This document shows positions 9,954-19,067 of a stretch of 64,000 bases of DNA, piece by piece (within the stretch, counting starts at the first letter, position 1; the number at the start of each line of letters is the position of its first letter). The DNA comes from Octadecabacter antarcticus 307 (GTDB lineage Bacteria > Pseudomonadota > Alphaproteobacteria > Rhodobacterales > Rhodobacteraceae): NCBI RefSeq assembly GCF_000155675.2, contig NC_020911.1, positions 4,082,501 through 4,146,500 of the forward strand, read 5' to 3'. Made by a program: the position numbers and the translations under genes. The notes beneath the pieces are model-generated. The model saw only the letters and a program-made list of their open reading frames with translations, was not told where the DNA came from and ran no database searches.

Positions 9954-10720
9954 CGGGTGGCACGGGTTCAGACACGATCCCTACCAATCTTCGATTGTTG
10001 TTGGTGCTAGAAGAAGTCGCGCGGGCGGGGGTTCCCGTCACGCCGACTGACATAAACGCCCAACTGGGGTTGCCCAAGCCCACTATCCATCGACTCTTTG
10101 CAACGCTAGAGGACGAGGGGTTCTTACAGCATGACATTGACGGACACTCCTATTCGCCCGGTCGTCGGTTTCGCCACATGGCGACGGGTGTGTTATCGTC
10201 ACTGCGCATCCGCGCTGCACGCTTAGCCGTTCTGCGAAAACTTAGCGCAACAGTGGGTGAGACCTGTAATATCGCCCTGCCAGATCGTGATTCCATGATT
10301 TATCTTGAACGGATTGAAACGGAATGGCCGCTGCGCATTCAGCTGCCCATCGGCACCGCCGTTCCGTTCTATTGTACCGCATCTGGCAAGATGTATCTTT
10401 CGACGTTGCCCAAATCGCATCTGGCACGCTACGCCACATCTGAAACGTTGACGGCGAATACAAGCAACACGATTACCGACCCTGACACCCTGATCCAAGC
10501 CGTTGAGACGGTGCGAAAGAACGGATATTCCCTCGACGATGAGGAATTTATGGATGGCATGATCGCGGCCGCTGTCCCCATTCTGGATGTTAATGGGCGG
10601 CTGGTCGCGACGTTGTCGTTTCACGCGCCGACGATCCGGTTTTCAATTGAAAAGGCGCTCGAATACCTGCCGGCTTTGCGCAGCGCAGCTGACGATTTGG
10701 CGAGCCTGCTTAACGACTAG
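9950..10720 (+). CDS. IclR family transcriptional regulator
   Basis: A 256-residue protein with an N-terminal winged helix (TDINAQLGLPKPTIHRLFATLEDEGFL in fragments around residues 25-55) and a C-terminal IclR effector domain containing the conserved ETCNIALPD and ASGKMYLS motifs. It is translationally coupled to the TRAP large subunit, so it is the probable local regulator of the transporter and perhaps of hyuAB. The gene ends tail to tail with mnhG, overlapping by 4 bases. The effector is unknown; likely the imported or ring-opened compound. Confidence 0.88.
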   Translation: MTGGTGSDTIPTNLRLLLVLEEVARAGVPVTPTDINAQLGLPKPTIHRLFATLEDEGFLQHDIDGHSYSPGRRFRHMATGVLSSLRIRAARLAVLRKLSATVGETCNIALPDRDSMIYLERIETEWPLRIQLPIGTAVPFYCTASGKMYLSTLPKSHLARYATSETLTANTSNTITDPDTLIQAVETVRKNGYSLDDEEFMDGMIAAAVPILDVNGRLVATLSFHAPTIRFSIEKALEYLPALRSAADDLASLLND

Positions 10721-11103
10721 GCTTGCGTGTCGGTTAGGTCTTCGTCGCTTTCGTCTTTGGTCAACGTAGACCACCTTTGCCCAATGGGAGCGTCAGGTGG
10801 TGACACGCAGGTCTTGCGGTGAATGTTCACTTTGCTTATAAAATTCGCGGAAATTGGCGCGGTCACGAACAGGAACGCCATAATCAATAATTCATGGAAC
10901 GATCCATCCCGAAAGACGAACGCCGCCGTCATTGATGCCAACAATAGCGCACCGATACCCATTGTCCCGACCTTTGTGGGGGCATGTAGTCGCGTCATCG
11001 CGTCGTTGAAACGCAGCAGGCCAATAGCGCCGACCAGCATAAAGAGAGCCCCTATCAACAGGAAGATTGCGACGGCGTAGGTTCCGAATTCGACCCAATT
11101 CAT
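10717..11103 (-). CDS. mnhG: Mrp Na+/H+ antiporter subunit G
   Basis: A 128-residue protein with three hydrophobic helices and the MnhG signature GAIGLLRFNDAMTRLHAPTK followed by GTMGIGALL. It is the last gene of a six-gene Mrp operon on the minus strand and begins inside the stop of mnhF. The C-terminal 35 residues are charged and not part of the core fold. MrpG is a small membrane subunit needed for assembly and activity of the complex that exports Na+ in exchange for H+. Confidence 0.93.
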   Translation of the reverse strand: MNWVEFGTYAVAIFLLIGALFMLVGAIGLLRFNDAMTRLHAPTKVGTMGIGALLLASMTAAFVFRDGSFHELLIMAFLFVTAPISANFISKVNIHRKTCVSPPDAPIGQRWSTLTKDESDEDLTDTQA

Positions 11104-11387
11104 TCGATGATGTCCCCCCGCAAAACGAACCGCGCGTAGGCGACGGTGGATACAAAGCCAAGCATGGCGATGATTAACGCCACCTCAAAATAAAGTGGCG
11201 TACCCTGCGAAATTCCGACCAGGACGATCACACCGATGGCGTTCAACACCATGGTATCCAGCGCCAGAATGCGGTCCGCCATACCGGGGCCGATCACCAG
11301 CCGAACCATCGACATCAATTGCGATATTGCGACGGACGCAAAGGCAATCGCCAGTGCCCAGCTTAGAAAGTCATCTGCGGGTGTCAT
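11100..11387 (-). CDS. mnhF: Mrp Na+/H+ antiporter subunit F
   Basis: A 95-residue three-helix protein with the MnhF core RLVIGPGMADRILALDTM and LYFEVALIIAMLGFVSTVA. It overlaps the genes on each side by 4 bases (ATGA), as expected for a stoichiometric complex. Confidence 0.93.
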   Translation of the reverse strand: MTPADDFLSWALAIAFASVAISQLMSMVRLVIGPGMADRILALDTMVLNAIGVIVLVGISQGTPLYFEVALIIAMLGFVSTVAYARFVLRGDIIE

Positions 11388-11884
11388 GCGAAAATCTCCT
11401 TCAGGCGGGTCTCATATCGTTGCTTAATCTCATCACGCACTGCATCGGGGTCCGGCGCGTCAAGTGCGTGTACAAGCAGGCAATGACCCGTGTTCGACAA
11501 ATCCGCCGACACCGTGCCAGGCGTAAGCGTGATAGTCCCTGCCAGCACCGTAATCGCCTCGGGATGGCGCAAATCAATCGGGATGATAATCCACGCGGGG
11601 CGCAGTTTTGAATTAGGTCGCGTTAGCACGATCCACGCCACCTGTACGTTGGCGACAATAATATCCCACATCACAAGGAGCACATAGGACGTCATTTTGC
11701 CGATTTTGAAACCGGTCGGACGGTCTGGCCACCAAACGGCGGTCAAACGCGGGATAACAACACCAAGGATCAGGCCGAAAACGGCCATGCCGTAGGTTAA
11801 TTCATTTTGCAGCAGGATCCAAACAATCGCCAAAATCAGCGTCATTGCAGGATGGGGCAAAAGCCAATTGAACAGTCGCGTCAT
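11384..11884 (-). CDS. mnhE: Mrp Na+/H+ antiporter subunit E
   Basis: A 166-residue protein: two N-terminal hydrophobic segments and then a soluble domain with the conserved ITLTPGTVSAD and HALD motifs of MnhE. Length and order (after D, before F) are as in other Mrp operons. It begins one base after the mnhD stop region and overlaps mnhF by ATGA. Confidence 0.93.
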   Translation of the reverse strand: MTRLFNWLLPHPAMTLILAIVWILLQNELTYGMAVFGLILGVVIPRLTAVWWPDRPTGFKIGKMTSYVLLVMWDIIVANVQVAWIVLTRPNSKLRPAWIIIPIDLRHPEAITVLAGTITLTPGTVSADLSNTGHCLLVHALDAPDPDAVRDEIKQRYETRLKEIFA

Positions 11885-11885
11885 A

Positions 11886-13430
11886 TCAATGCTCCTCGCC
11901 CAAAGGGTTGCTCATCTTGCCGTGCGAACCGATCACGGTTTCAATATAGGCGTCCGGTTCAAAAAGCTGCTGCGACGTGGCGATCATATAGGTTTGCGCG
12001 TGGCCACCAAAGAAGGTGAAAGCGGTCAGCAATGCGATCAGCCCGCCGACTGCGCAATAAGACAGGGGGTGCGGAGGTTCAAAAACCTCGCTGTCTTCAA
12101 CCACAGGAACGCTTTCAGCTTTCCAGAAGACAATGCTGCCAGCGCGGGCGAAGCCAACAACGGAAATCAGACTCGCTGTCAGCACGACGACCCAAACCCA
12201 GACCCCCAAGGCCGTGTCAAACGACGCATCGAGAATCATCAGCTTGCCGATGAAACCTGATAGCGGCGGCAGGCCCGCCATGGCGATCGCGGCGGCAAAG
12301 AACAGCCCCGCCGTCAGCGGCGCACCCGCGACAGGCGACATGGCTGTCAATGACAACGACTGGCGGCTGGATTTGACCAGGTCAACAATCAAGAACAGCG
12401 CAGCCCCCGCGAGGGTTGAATGAACGATATAATAAAGTGCGGCTGCAATACCTTCGGGCGTCATCAATGCAATCGCAACCATGACCATGCCCATAGACCC
12501 GATGACGGCAAAAGCGACCAGACGATCCAGTGATTTGGCCGCGAGTATTCCGATCATCCCAAGTGCAAGAGACACCAGTGCCACGGGCATTAACCAGACC
12601 TCTTCCAGCCCTGTAGTGGCTTCCAATTGTGGCGGGAAGATCATCGTGTAAACGCGGATGATCGCATATGCGCCGACCTTGGTCATGATCGCGAAAAGTG
12701 CCGCAACAGGACCCGGTGCTTCGGCATAGCTGGACGGCAGCCAGAAATGTAGCGGTACGACAGCAGCCTTAATTGCGAACACCAACAACAACAATACGGA
12801 CGCCACGCGGATACCCACAGTTGCATCCGCACCGATCAGTTGCGCACGCAACGCAAGGTCGGCCATATTGAGCGTACCCGTTTCCGCGTAAATCGCCCCA
12901 AGCGCAAACAAAAACAACGTCGAGCCAAGCAAATTGAACAGCACATATTGCACGCCCGCCCGAAGGCGTTCGTTGCCGCCCGCGTGGATCATCAGACCGT
13001 AGGACGCGATCAACAGGACCTCAAAGAACACGAACAGGTTGAATAAATCACCCGTCAGGAACGCGCCCATGATCCCCATTAACTGAAACTGAAACAGCGC
13101 ATGAAAATGCCACCCACGGTCGTCCCATCCAGACCCGATCACATAAAGCAATACGAACAACGCCAAGACTGCCGTCAGCAAGACCATCAAGGTCGAAAGC
13201 CTATCACCGACCAACACGATCCCGAACGGGGCCGCCCAATCGCCAAGCTGGTACAGGATAATTGTGCCATCAGATGCCGTCCACGCGAGGCCGGCTGCAA
13301 TGGCGATCAACGCCATAACGCCGACCAATGAAAACACTCGCTGGATACCTATGTGATAGCGCGCGGCCAGCACGATGAACGGTGCAAGCATGGCGGGCAA
13401 GATGATTGGCGCGATGATCCAATGGGTCAT
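11886..13430 (-). CDS. mnhD: Mrp Na+/H+ antiporter subunit D
   Basis: A 514-residue polytopic protein of the proton-pumping NADH dehydrogenase ND2/ND4/ND5 superfamily. It contains helices with conserved lysines and glutamates, for example VFFEVLLIASYGLM and AIKAAVVPLHFWLPSSYAEAP, the NuoM/N-like signature. It is expected to form one of the two ion-translocating modules of the Mrp complex. The start overlaps mnhC by 4 bases. Confidence 0.94.
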   Translation of the reverse strand: MTHWIIAPIILPAMLAPFIVLAARYHIGIQRVFSLVGVMALIAIAAGLAWTASDGTIILYQLGDWAAPFGIVLVGDRLSTLMVLLTAVLALFVLLYVIGSGWDDRGWHFHALFQFQLMGIMGAFLTGDLFNLFVFFEVLLIASYGLMIHAGGNERLRAGVQYVLFNLLGSTLFLFALGAIYAETGTLNMADLALRAQLIGADATVGIRVASVLLLLVFAIKAAVVPLHFWLPSSYAEAPGPVAALFAIMTKVGAYAIIRVYTMIFPPQLEATTGLEEVWLMPVALVSLALGMIGILAAKSLDRLVAFAVIGSMGMVMVAIALMTPEGIAAALYYIVHSTLAGAALFLIVDLVKSSRQSLSLTAMSPVAGAPLTAGLFFAAAIAMAGLPPLSGFIGKLMILDASFDTALGVWVWVVVLTASLISVVGFARAGSIVFWKAESVPVVEDSEVFEPPHPLSYCAVGGLIALLTAFTFFGGHAQTYMIATSQQLFEPDAYIETVIGSHGKMSNPLGEEH

Positions 13431-13774
13431 GGCGCGTCCTCTTCATCGTTCACGATCGGGTCATCAACATGGTCGTCGTTGGTTCCAAGATAAGCCCCAA
13501 GAGCGATCATCACGACAACAGCCGTCATTGCGAACGAAATCACGATGGCCGTCAATACCAACGCCTGCGGCAGTGGATCGGTGTATAGCGTAGCATCATC
13601 CGCCAGAATGGGCGGCGCCCCGATGGTGAGGCGGCCAGACGCGAACAGGAATACATTGACCGCATAGGTCAGCAAAGACATGCCCATAATCACTGGAAAC
13701 GTGCGCAAACGCAGGACCAGATAAAGACCAGTCGCGGTCAATATTCCAACCGCTGAAGCGACGAGAACTTCCAT
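13427..13774 (-). CDS. mnhC: Mrp Na+/H+ antiporter subunit C
   Basis: A 115-residue NuoK-like subunit with three helices (TGLYLVLRLRTFPVIMG; NVFLFASGRL; ALVLTAIVISFAMTAVVV). The C-terminal tail is rich in Asp and Glu. It begins 1 base after the large fused mnhA gene and overlaps mnhD by 4 bases. Confidence 0.93.
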   Translation of the reverse strand: MEVLVASAVGILTATGLYLVLRLRTFPVIMGMSLLTYAVNVFLFASGRLTIGAPPILADDATLYTDPLPQALVLTAIVISFAMTAVVVMIALGAYLGTNDDHVDDPIVNDEEDAP

Positions 13775-13775
13775 G

Positions 13776-16652
13776 CTATACCCCCACCTGCGGTTGGGTC
13801 GGGTCCGCGACGATCTGCGATGGGTCTATGTCCATCGGGCTATCGGACTCCTTTACATGGGCACGCCGCGCAAGACGTGAAAAGCTTTCCAGCGTCAGCA
13901 TCACAGCCCCCACAACCGTGAGGAATACCCCAAGGTCAAACAGCGCGGCGGTCGCCACTTCGAATTTTTCAAACGGTGGAATACGCAGATAGGTAAAATC
14001 AGACGTCAGGAACGGTTTGCTAAAGAACCACGACCCGATGCCCGTGAGACCCGCAATCAGAACACCAGTGCCGATCACCCCATGATAGGGGAGCCGCTGG
14101 CGATCCGAAGCCCAGCCAAACCCGCTCGCCATATATTGCATCACCACCGCAATTGACACAATCAGACCCGCAATAAACCCGCCGCCCGGTTCGTTGTGAC
14201 CGCGCAGGAAGATGTAGAAACCGACCATCAAAACCACAGGCATCATGACGCGGGTCAGCACGACCATCATCATCGGATGCTGGGTGCCCGACAGCATTTT
14301 GTCCGGTACACGGTTCAACAGGCGTGCACGAACCGGTCCATTTAATAGGGATTCGGTCAGTGCGTAGATCAATAGTGCCGCGATGCCCAAAACGATGATT
14401 TCGCCAAAGGTATCGAAGCCACGGAAATCAACTAAGATCACATTGACCACGTTGTCACCGCCGCCGCCTGCATGTGAATTGGCGAGTTGGAATTCCGAAA
14501 TTGGCACAGAAATCGCGTCACGCAATAGGTAATGATAGCTCAATGCCATGCTCGCCAAACCAGCGCCACCAGCTACGATCACGTCGCGCACGCGCCGCCA
14601 TATGGAACTTTCCATTGGCGTTTGATTGGGCAAGAAATTCAGCGCAAGCAACAGCAAGATGATTGTCACCACCTCAACCGTGATTTGCGTCATCGCAAGA
14701 TCTGGCGCGCTCAGGAACACGAACCCGATCGAAACCATTAGACCCACGATACCAATCAGGATAAGCGACAACAGACGGTTGTGGTGCAGACATGCGAGGC
14801 CAACTGCCGCCGCGACAAGCATGATCCAACCACCGATTTCGACCCAGCCCGCCGGCTGAACGCTGCGCGTGACTTCACCAACGACGCCAGTCGTCCAAGC
14901 GTGAAAACCGACAGCGACGGTGGTGATCATCATGATCATGGCGTAGCGGGTAAACGCGCCATTGTGCAGCGGATGGACGATCGCGCGGGCGGACGTCACA
15001 AAGGCCGCGATGATGTGGTCAAAAATGGTCTTCGCTTCGGGGCGCGCTGTCGCATCCCACAGGCCCGACAGGAGGGCGAACTTCGACAACACGATCAAAC
15101 CACCAACAACAGCGACGATAGACATATAAAGTGCGGGCACAAAGCCGTGCCAGATTTTGATATGCGCGTAGGGAACTTCAGTGGCAGTTCCCAAAACCGA
15201 CGCCGTGACGAGTTTGACGAAGTCCTCGACCAAGAACGGAGCCATGCCAATCACAACGACCATAACCACGAGGATCGCAGGCGGCAGCCATAACCCAACA
15301 CCGGGATCATGGGGTTTGGCGGGGTAGCTTTCAGGGGCACGTTTGGGGCCCAAAAACGTGTGACCGATCAGACGAAAACAATAAGCTGCGGAAAACATTG
15401 ATCCGAAAGTCGCCAGCACTGGCACCAGCCAGCTTGGTCCAAACAGATAGGTATGCGCCATCTCTTCAAGCATCATTTCTTTGCTCAGGAACCCGTTCAG
15501 CAGCGGGATGCCTGCCATAGAAAGTGCTGCAATTGTTGCGATGACAAACGTGATCGGCATCAGATGACGCAGTCCACCGAGCAAACGAATGTCGCGCGTG
15601 TTGGTTTCGTGATCGATAATACCCGCCGACATAAACAGCGCCGCCTTGAACGTTGCATGATTGAGGATGTGGAACATCGCCGCAAACGCGCCAAATGCGG
15701 TACCAGTGCCCAAAAGCATCGTGATCAGACCGAGGTGTGACACCGTTGAGAACGCAAGCAGTGCCTTAAGGTCATGTTTAAACAGCGCAATGACTGCGCC
15801 CAAAATCATCGTGATTAGACCCGTTGTCGTGACGATGTAGAACCATTCCGGGGTGCCAGACAGCACAGGCCACATTCGCGCCATCAAGAATATACCTGCT
15901 TTGACCATCGTAGCAGAGTGCAAATAAGCCGACACTGGCGTCGGTGCCGCCATCGCATGCGGCAGCCAAAAGTGGAACGGGAACTGGGCGGATTTGGTGA
16001 ACGCACCCAGCAGGATCAGCAACAGCGCCGGCACATACAGCGGGTCAGCTTGTATCAATTCGCGGTTCTGCAGAATCACGCTAAGGTCGTAACTGCCGAC
16101 AATCTGACCCAATATCAGCATGCCGCCAATCAGCGCGAGGCCACCCATTCCGGTGACGGTCAGCGCCATGCGCGCACCTTGGCGGCCCGCTTCAAGGTGT
16201 TTCCAGTAGCCGATCAACAGGAAGGACGACAACGACGTCAATTCCCAGAAAATGAGCAAAAGCAAAACGTTATCAGACAGCACGATACCCACCATCGCGC
16301 CTTGGAATAACAACAGATAGGTGAAAAATTCACCCATATTATCTTCCCGCGCGAGGTAGAAGCGCGCGTAAGCGATGATCAGAAGACCGATACCAAGGAT
16401 CATCGTGGCAAACAAAAAGCCGAGCCCATCGAGCATCAACGTCACGTTCAAGCCCAGTGCCGGGAACCAGTTAAATCCCGTCTGTACCACGTCGCCGTTC
16501 AGCACGGCGGGCAGGTTCGTCATCAGACCGACAAACGCCGCAAGGGTCACGGTGAACGTCACGCCGCCTACGGCCTGACGGCCTGCCGAATTCATCAAAC
16601 CGGGTAACAAGGCACCCAAGAGTGGCAAGGTAACGATAAGAAAGAGGGACAC
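13776..16652 (-). CDS. mnhA: Mrp Na+/H+ antiporter, fused subunits A and B
   Basis: A 958-residue membrane protein, first gene of the operon. Residues 1-500 are NuoL-like (LLLIFWELTSLSSFLLIGYW; QFPFHFWLPHAMAAPTPVSA); the middle matches the C-terminal extension of MrpA. The last 160 residues match MnhB (VVLMVGFYIFLRGHNEPGGGF), so A and B are one polypeptide, a known alphaproteobacterial (PhaAB-like) form. The start is GTG with AGGAG 7 bases upstream. The complex exchanges cytoplasmic Na+ for H+ and supports salt and pH tolerance, consistent with a marine lifestyle. Confidence 0.94.
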   Translation of the reverse strand: MSLFLIVTLPLLGALLPGLMNSAGRQAVGGVTFTVTLAAFVGLMTNLPAVLNGDVVQTGFNWFPALGLNVTLMLDGLGFLFATMILGIGLLIIAYARFYLAREDNMGEFFTYLLLFQGAMVGIVLSDNVLLLLIFWELTSLSSFLLIGYWKHLEAGRQGARMALTVTGMGGLALIGGMLILGQIVGSYDLSVILQNRELIQADPLYVPALLLILLGAFTKSAQFPFHFWLPHAMAAPTPVSAYLHSATMVKAGIFLMARMWPVLSGTPEWFYIVTTTGLITMILGAVIALFKHDLKALLAFSTVSHLGLITMLLGTGTAFGAFAAMFHILNHATFKAALFMSAGIIDHETNTRDIRLLGGLRHLMPITFVIATIAALSMAGIPLLNGFLSKEMMLEEMAHTYLFGPSWLVPVLATFGSMFSAAYCFRLIGHTFLGPKRAPESYPAKPHDPGVGLWLPPAILVVMVVVIGMAPFLVEDFVKLVTASVLGTATEVPYAHIKIWHGFVPALYMSIVAVVGGLIVLSKFALLSGLWDATARPEAKTIFDHIIAAFVTSARAIVHPLHNGAFTRYAMIMMITTVAVGFHAWTTGVVGEVTRSVQPAGWVEIGGWIMLVAAAVGLACLHHNRLLSLILIGIVGLMVSIGFVFLSAPDLAMTQITVEVVTIILLLLALNFLPNQTPMESSIWRRVRDVIVAGGAGLASMALSYHYLLRDAISVPISEFQLANSHAGGGGDNVVNVILVDFRGFDTFGEIIVLGIAALLIYALTESLLNGPVRARLLNRVPDKMLSGTQHPMMMVVLTRVMMPVVLMVGFYIFLRGHNEPGGGFIAGLIVSIAVVMQYMASGFGWASDRQRLPYHGVIGTGVLIAGLTGIGSWFFSKPFLTSDFTYLRIPPFEKFEVATAALFDLGVFLTVVGAVMLTLESFSRLARRAHVKESDSPMDIDPSQIVADPTQPQVGV

Positions 16653-16794
16653 GCGTGCTCCTGAACTTCAGCTCGAATAAAGTGCCGCCTTTTTGGGTCA
16701 GTTTTGATCAACCCTCAAGGGAAACCGGAAAAATTAGTCAACAATTCGAATGAACATCGCCGCTTTCGGACGTTGGAAGGTGAACGAAGGGCAA

Positions 16795-17448
16795 TTAGTC
16801 GTCTGTATTTCGAATTCCGTAGCCCTGAAACGAAGCCAATGTGTCGGCGATGTCCGCATCGGACAGGATCACAGGCGTGCCGGATTGTTCGGCCAACAGC
16901 ATAACACGGGACAGATTTTCAAGTTCCTGCATCCGCCAAAGCGCGCGGTCCAGAGTGTCACCTACAGTAAGCGCACCATGGTTGGCGAGCAGGCACCCGT
17001 GGCGGGCTCTGACGGCATCCGCGATCATGACCGACAGCGCATCACTGCCAAACAGCGCGTAACCAGTGCAGGGCACGTCCGTACCACCGAACGCCGCGAC
17101 CATGTAATGAACAGCAGGGATGGATCGGCGCTGGATCGCGATAGCTGTGGCGTTGGCAGGGTGAGCATGAACGACGGCGCCGACATCCCCGCGCGCCTGC
17201 AGAACTGACTGGTGAAATTGCCATTCAGTCGACGGGTACTGGCCAGACGCAGGCGCGCCCTCCAGCGGAATTTTGCAGATCATCGCGGGTGTCATACTGG
17301 CATAAGGCACAGCACTTGGGGTGATCAACAGACCGCCGTCAACGCGCACGGAAATATTGCCTGACGTGCCTTGGTTCAGGCCAGCCTGTTCCATCCAAAG
17401 ACAGCCGTCGATGATGGATTGGCGGGTTGCAGTGGTGTCTTGCGCCAT
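16795..17448 (-). CDS. Class II aldolase/adducin family protein, likely 5-methylthioribulose/5-deoxyribulose-1-phosphate aldolase
   Basis: A 217-residue class II aldolase (fuculose-phosphate aldolase fold). Zn ligands and catalytic residues are visible: Glu of STEWQFHQ, His pair of VHAHPANATAIA, and His of LLANHGAL. The phosphate site GNISVR is present. It lies 3 bases downstream of an mtnA-like isomerase. That pairing matches the DHAP shunt known from Rhodospirillum rubrum and some E. coli, where the isomerised sugar phosphate is split into DHAP and an aldehyde. The specific substrate is inferred from that neighbour only; generic annotation would be fuculose-phosphate aldolase. Confidence 0.85.
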   Translation of the reverse strand: MAQDTTATRQSIIDGCLWMEQAGLNQGTSGNISVRVDGGLLITPSAVPYASMTPAMICKIPLEGAPASGQYPSTEWQFHQSVLQARGDVGAVVHAHPANATAIAIQRRSIPAVHYMVAAFGGTDVPCTGYALFGSDALSVMIADAVRARHGCLLANHGALTVGDTLDRALWRMQELENLSRVMLLAEQSGTPVILSDADIADTLASFQGYGIRNTDD

Positions 17449-17451
17449 TGC

Positions 17452-18546
17452 TCAGCCCGCCAAATCAGGGAACATTGCGCTGAGGCCAGCCTCGGACGCG
17501 TCACAAATTCCGCGCTCCGTAATAAGGCCGGTAACAAGACGGTTCGGCGTGACGTCAAACGCAGGATTGCCGCCCGGGGTGCCATCTGGCGTCACTTGGA
17601 CTTCGGTGATCTCTCCCGCGTCATTTCGGCCCACTATATGGGTGATTTCACGCGCGCCACGATCTTCGATCGGAATGTCAGCGACCCCATCAGATACGGT
17701 CCAATCAATGGTCGGCGACGGTAGCGCCACATAGAACGGCACACCATTGTCATGGGCCGCCAGCGCCTTGAGGTAAGTACCAATTTTGTTGCACACATCG
17801 CCGCGCCGTGTCGTGCGGTCGGTTCCGGTGATAACCATGTCGACGTGTCCATGTTGCATCAAATGCCCGCCCGCATTGTCGGTAATATAGGTATGCGCGA
17901 TGCCGTGACTGCCCAGTTCCCAAGACGTCAATGCGCCCTGATTGCGGGGCCGCGTTTCATCGACCCAGATGTGCAAAGCAATGCCCGCATTTTGGGCGTG
18001 ATACATCGGCGATGTGGCGGTGCCCCAATCGACGGTCGCGATCCAACCCGCGTTACAATGAGTGAGTATGCGTACTGGTTCGCCGCTGGGTTTCTTGGCT
18101 GCGATGTCTTGGATCAACTTCAGACCGTTCAGTCCGATTTGGCGATTAATCTCAACATCCTCATCCGCGATGTGATGGGCAAGGGTCAATGCCGCCCCTG
18201 CCCTGTCCGCCAAATCTAACGGCAACAGCGCCGCCTGACACCGGTTCAGCGCCCAGCGCAAATTGATCGCCGTGGGGCGGGTGTTGTGCAGGAATTCCCA
18301 AGCATGGGCTATGTGCACATCGCTGGGATCAAGTCGCATCGCCAGTGCCATACCATAAGCCGCCGTCGCCCCGATCAACGGCGCGCCGCGCACGCGCATC
18401 TGGATGATGGCATCCGCAAAACCCTGCAAGGTTTCAACCGATTGTGTGCGAAATTCATGGGGCAGCCAGCGCTGGTCAATGATCTGCAGCGCGTCTTTGT
18501 CAGCGTCCCACCACAGGGATCGGTAATGTGTGCCGTCGACTTTCAT
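17452..18546 (-). CDS. mtnA: S-methyl-5-thioribose-1-phosphate isomerase
   Basis: A 364-residue protein of the MtnA/eIF2B-alpha-like family. Motifs are [18 protein letters not shown], the catalytic Cys in [18 protein letters not shown] and the catalytic Asp in [20 protein letters not shown]. It isomerises 5-methylthioribose-1-phosphate (or 5-deoxyribose-1-phosphate) to the ribulose form. ATG 18546 is chosen because GGAGAG lies just upstream and it matches the usual family N-terminus; an upstream in-frame ATG would add 13 residues. It is in one operon with the aldolase. No mtnK or mtnP is in the window. Confidence 0.92.
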   Translation of the reverse strand: MKVDGTHYRSLWWDADKDALQIIDQRWLPHEFRTQSVETLQGFADAIIQMRVRGAPLIGATAAYGMALAMRLDPSDVHIAHAWEFLHNTRPTAINLRWALNRCQAALLPLDLADRAGAALTLAHHIADEDVEINRQIGLNGLKLIQDIAAKKPSGEPVRILTHCNAGWIATVDWGTATSPMYHAQNAGIALHIWVDETRPRNQGALTSWELGSHGIAHTYITDNAGGHLMQHGHVDMVITGTDRTTRRGDVCNKIGTYLKALAAHDNGVPFYVALPSPTIDWTVSDGVADIPIEDRGAREITHIVGRNDAGEITEVQVTPDGTPGGNPAFDVTPNRLVTGLITERGICDASEAGLSAMFPDLAG

Positions 18547-18606
18547 AGGACTCTCCAATGCGATGTCACAAGCACTATGGCGCAAAAAACAACACCTTAA
18601 AGGCGA

Positions 18607-18891
18607 TCAAACACCTTCGATGAACTTATAATCGCGGGTCGCCACAGGCCACGCAAAGGCAAGCGCTTCTTGGTATTCGGGGCTGTGGTAAAATGTTTTG
18701 GCAGTGTCCATATCGGCAAACCGGATGATGACACAGCGGGCGCGCGTGGTGCCTTCCATGACCTCAACTTTGCCGCCACGGGCCAGAAACTCACCGCCGT
18801 ATTTCGCAACAGCTGGTCCTGCAAGGACCGCATATTTCGCGTATTCTTCAGTGTCTTTGACGTCCACTTGGACGATGGCATAGACGGGCAT
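18607..18891 (-). CDS. DUF1330 domain-containing protein
   Basis: A 94-residue protein starting MPVYAIVQVDVKD with GGAGG upstream. It fits the DUF1330 dimeric alpha-beta barrel fold (RGGKVEVMEGT; VIIRFADMDTAKTFYHSPEYQ). Function of the family is not established. It could be co-transcribed with mtnA (60-base gap) and diverges from preT. Confidence 0.87.
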   Translation of the reverse strand: MPVYAIVQVDVKDTEEYAKYAVLAGPAVAKYGGEFLARGGKVEVMEGTTRARCVIIRFADMDTAKTFYHSPEYQEALAFAWPVATRDYKFIEGV

Positions 18892-19003
18892 ATCGGGGCC
18901 TCCGGTTTTGGATTTCAATCACGTTGTGTCTACATCTTAGGCGAACGTGCGGCGCGGTCCATCAAAACCTAAGCACAGTTGTGCAAACATCGCATAGAAT
19001 AAT

Positions 19004-19019
19004 TTTACCGTTTGATAAA
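19004..19019. promoter_or_regulatory. Possible RutR-like operator upstream of preT
   Basis: TTTACCGTTTGATAAA lies 49 bases before the preT ATG. It agrees with the RutR consensus TTGACCA-N2-TGGTCAA at 10 of 14 defined positions, so it is a weak match. It shares TTTACC with the better site in front of the amidohydrolase gene at 22539, which is the main reason to list it. Confidence 0.4.
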
Positions 19020-19067
19020 AAAAATTTCTGTGCCAGTGTGAGGGAGATTAAGACGACAGGAGCCACC

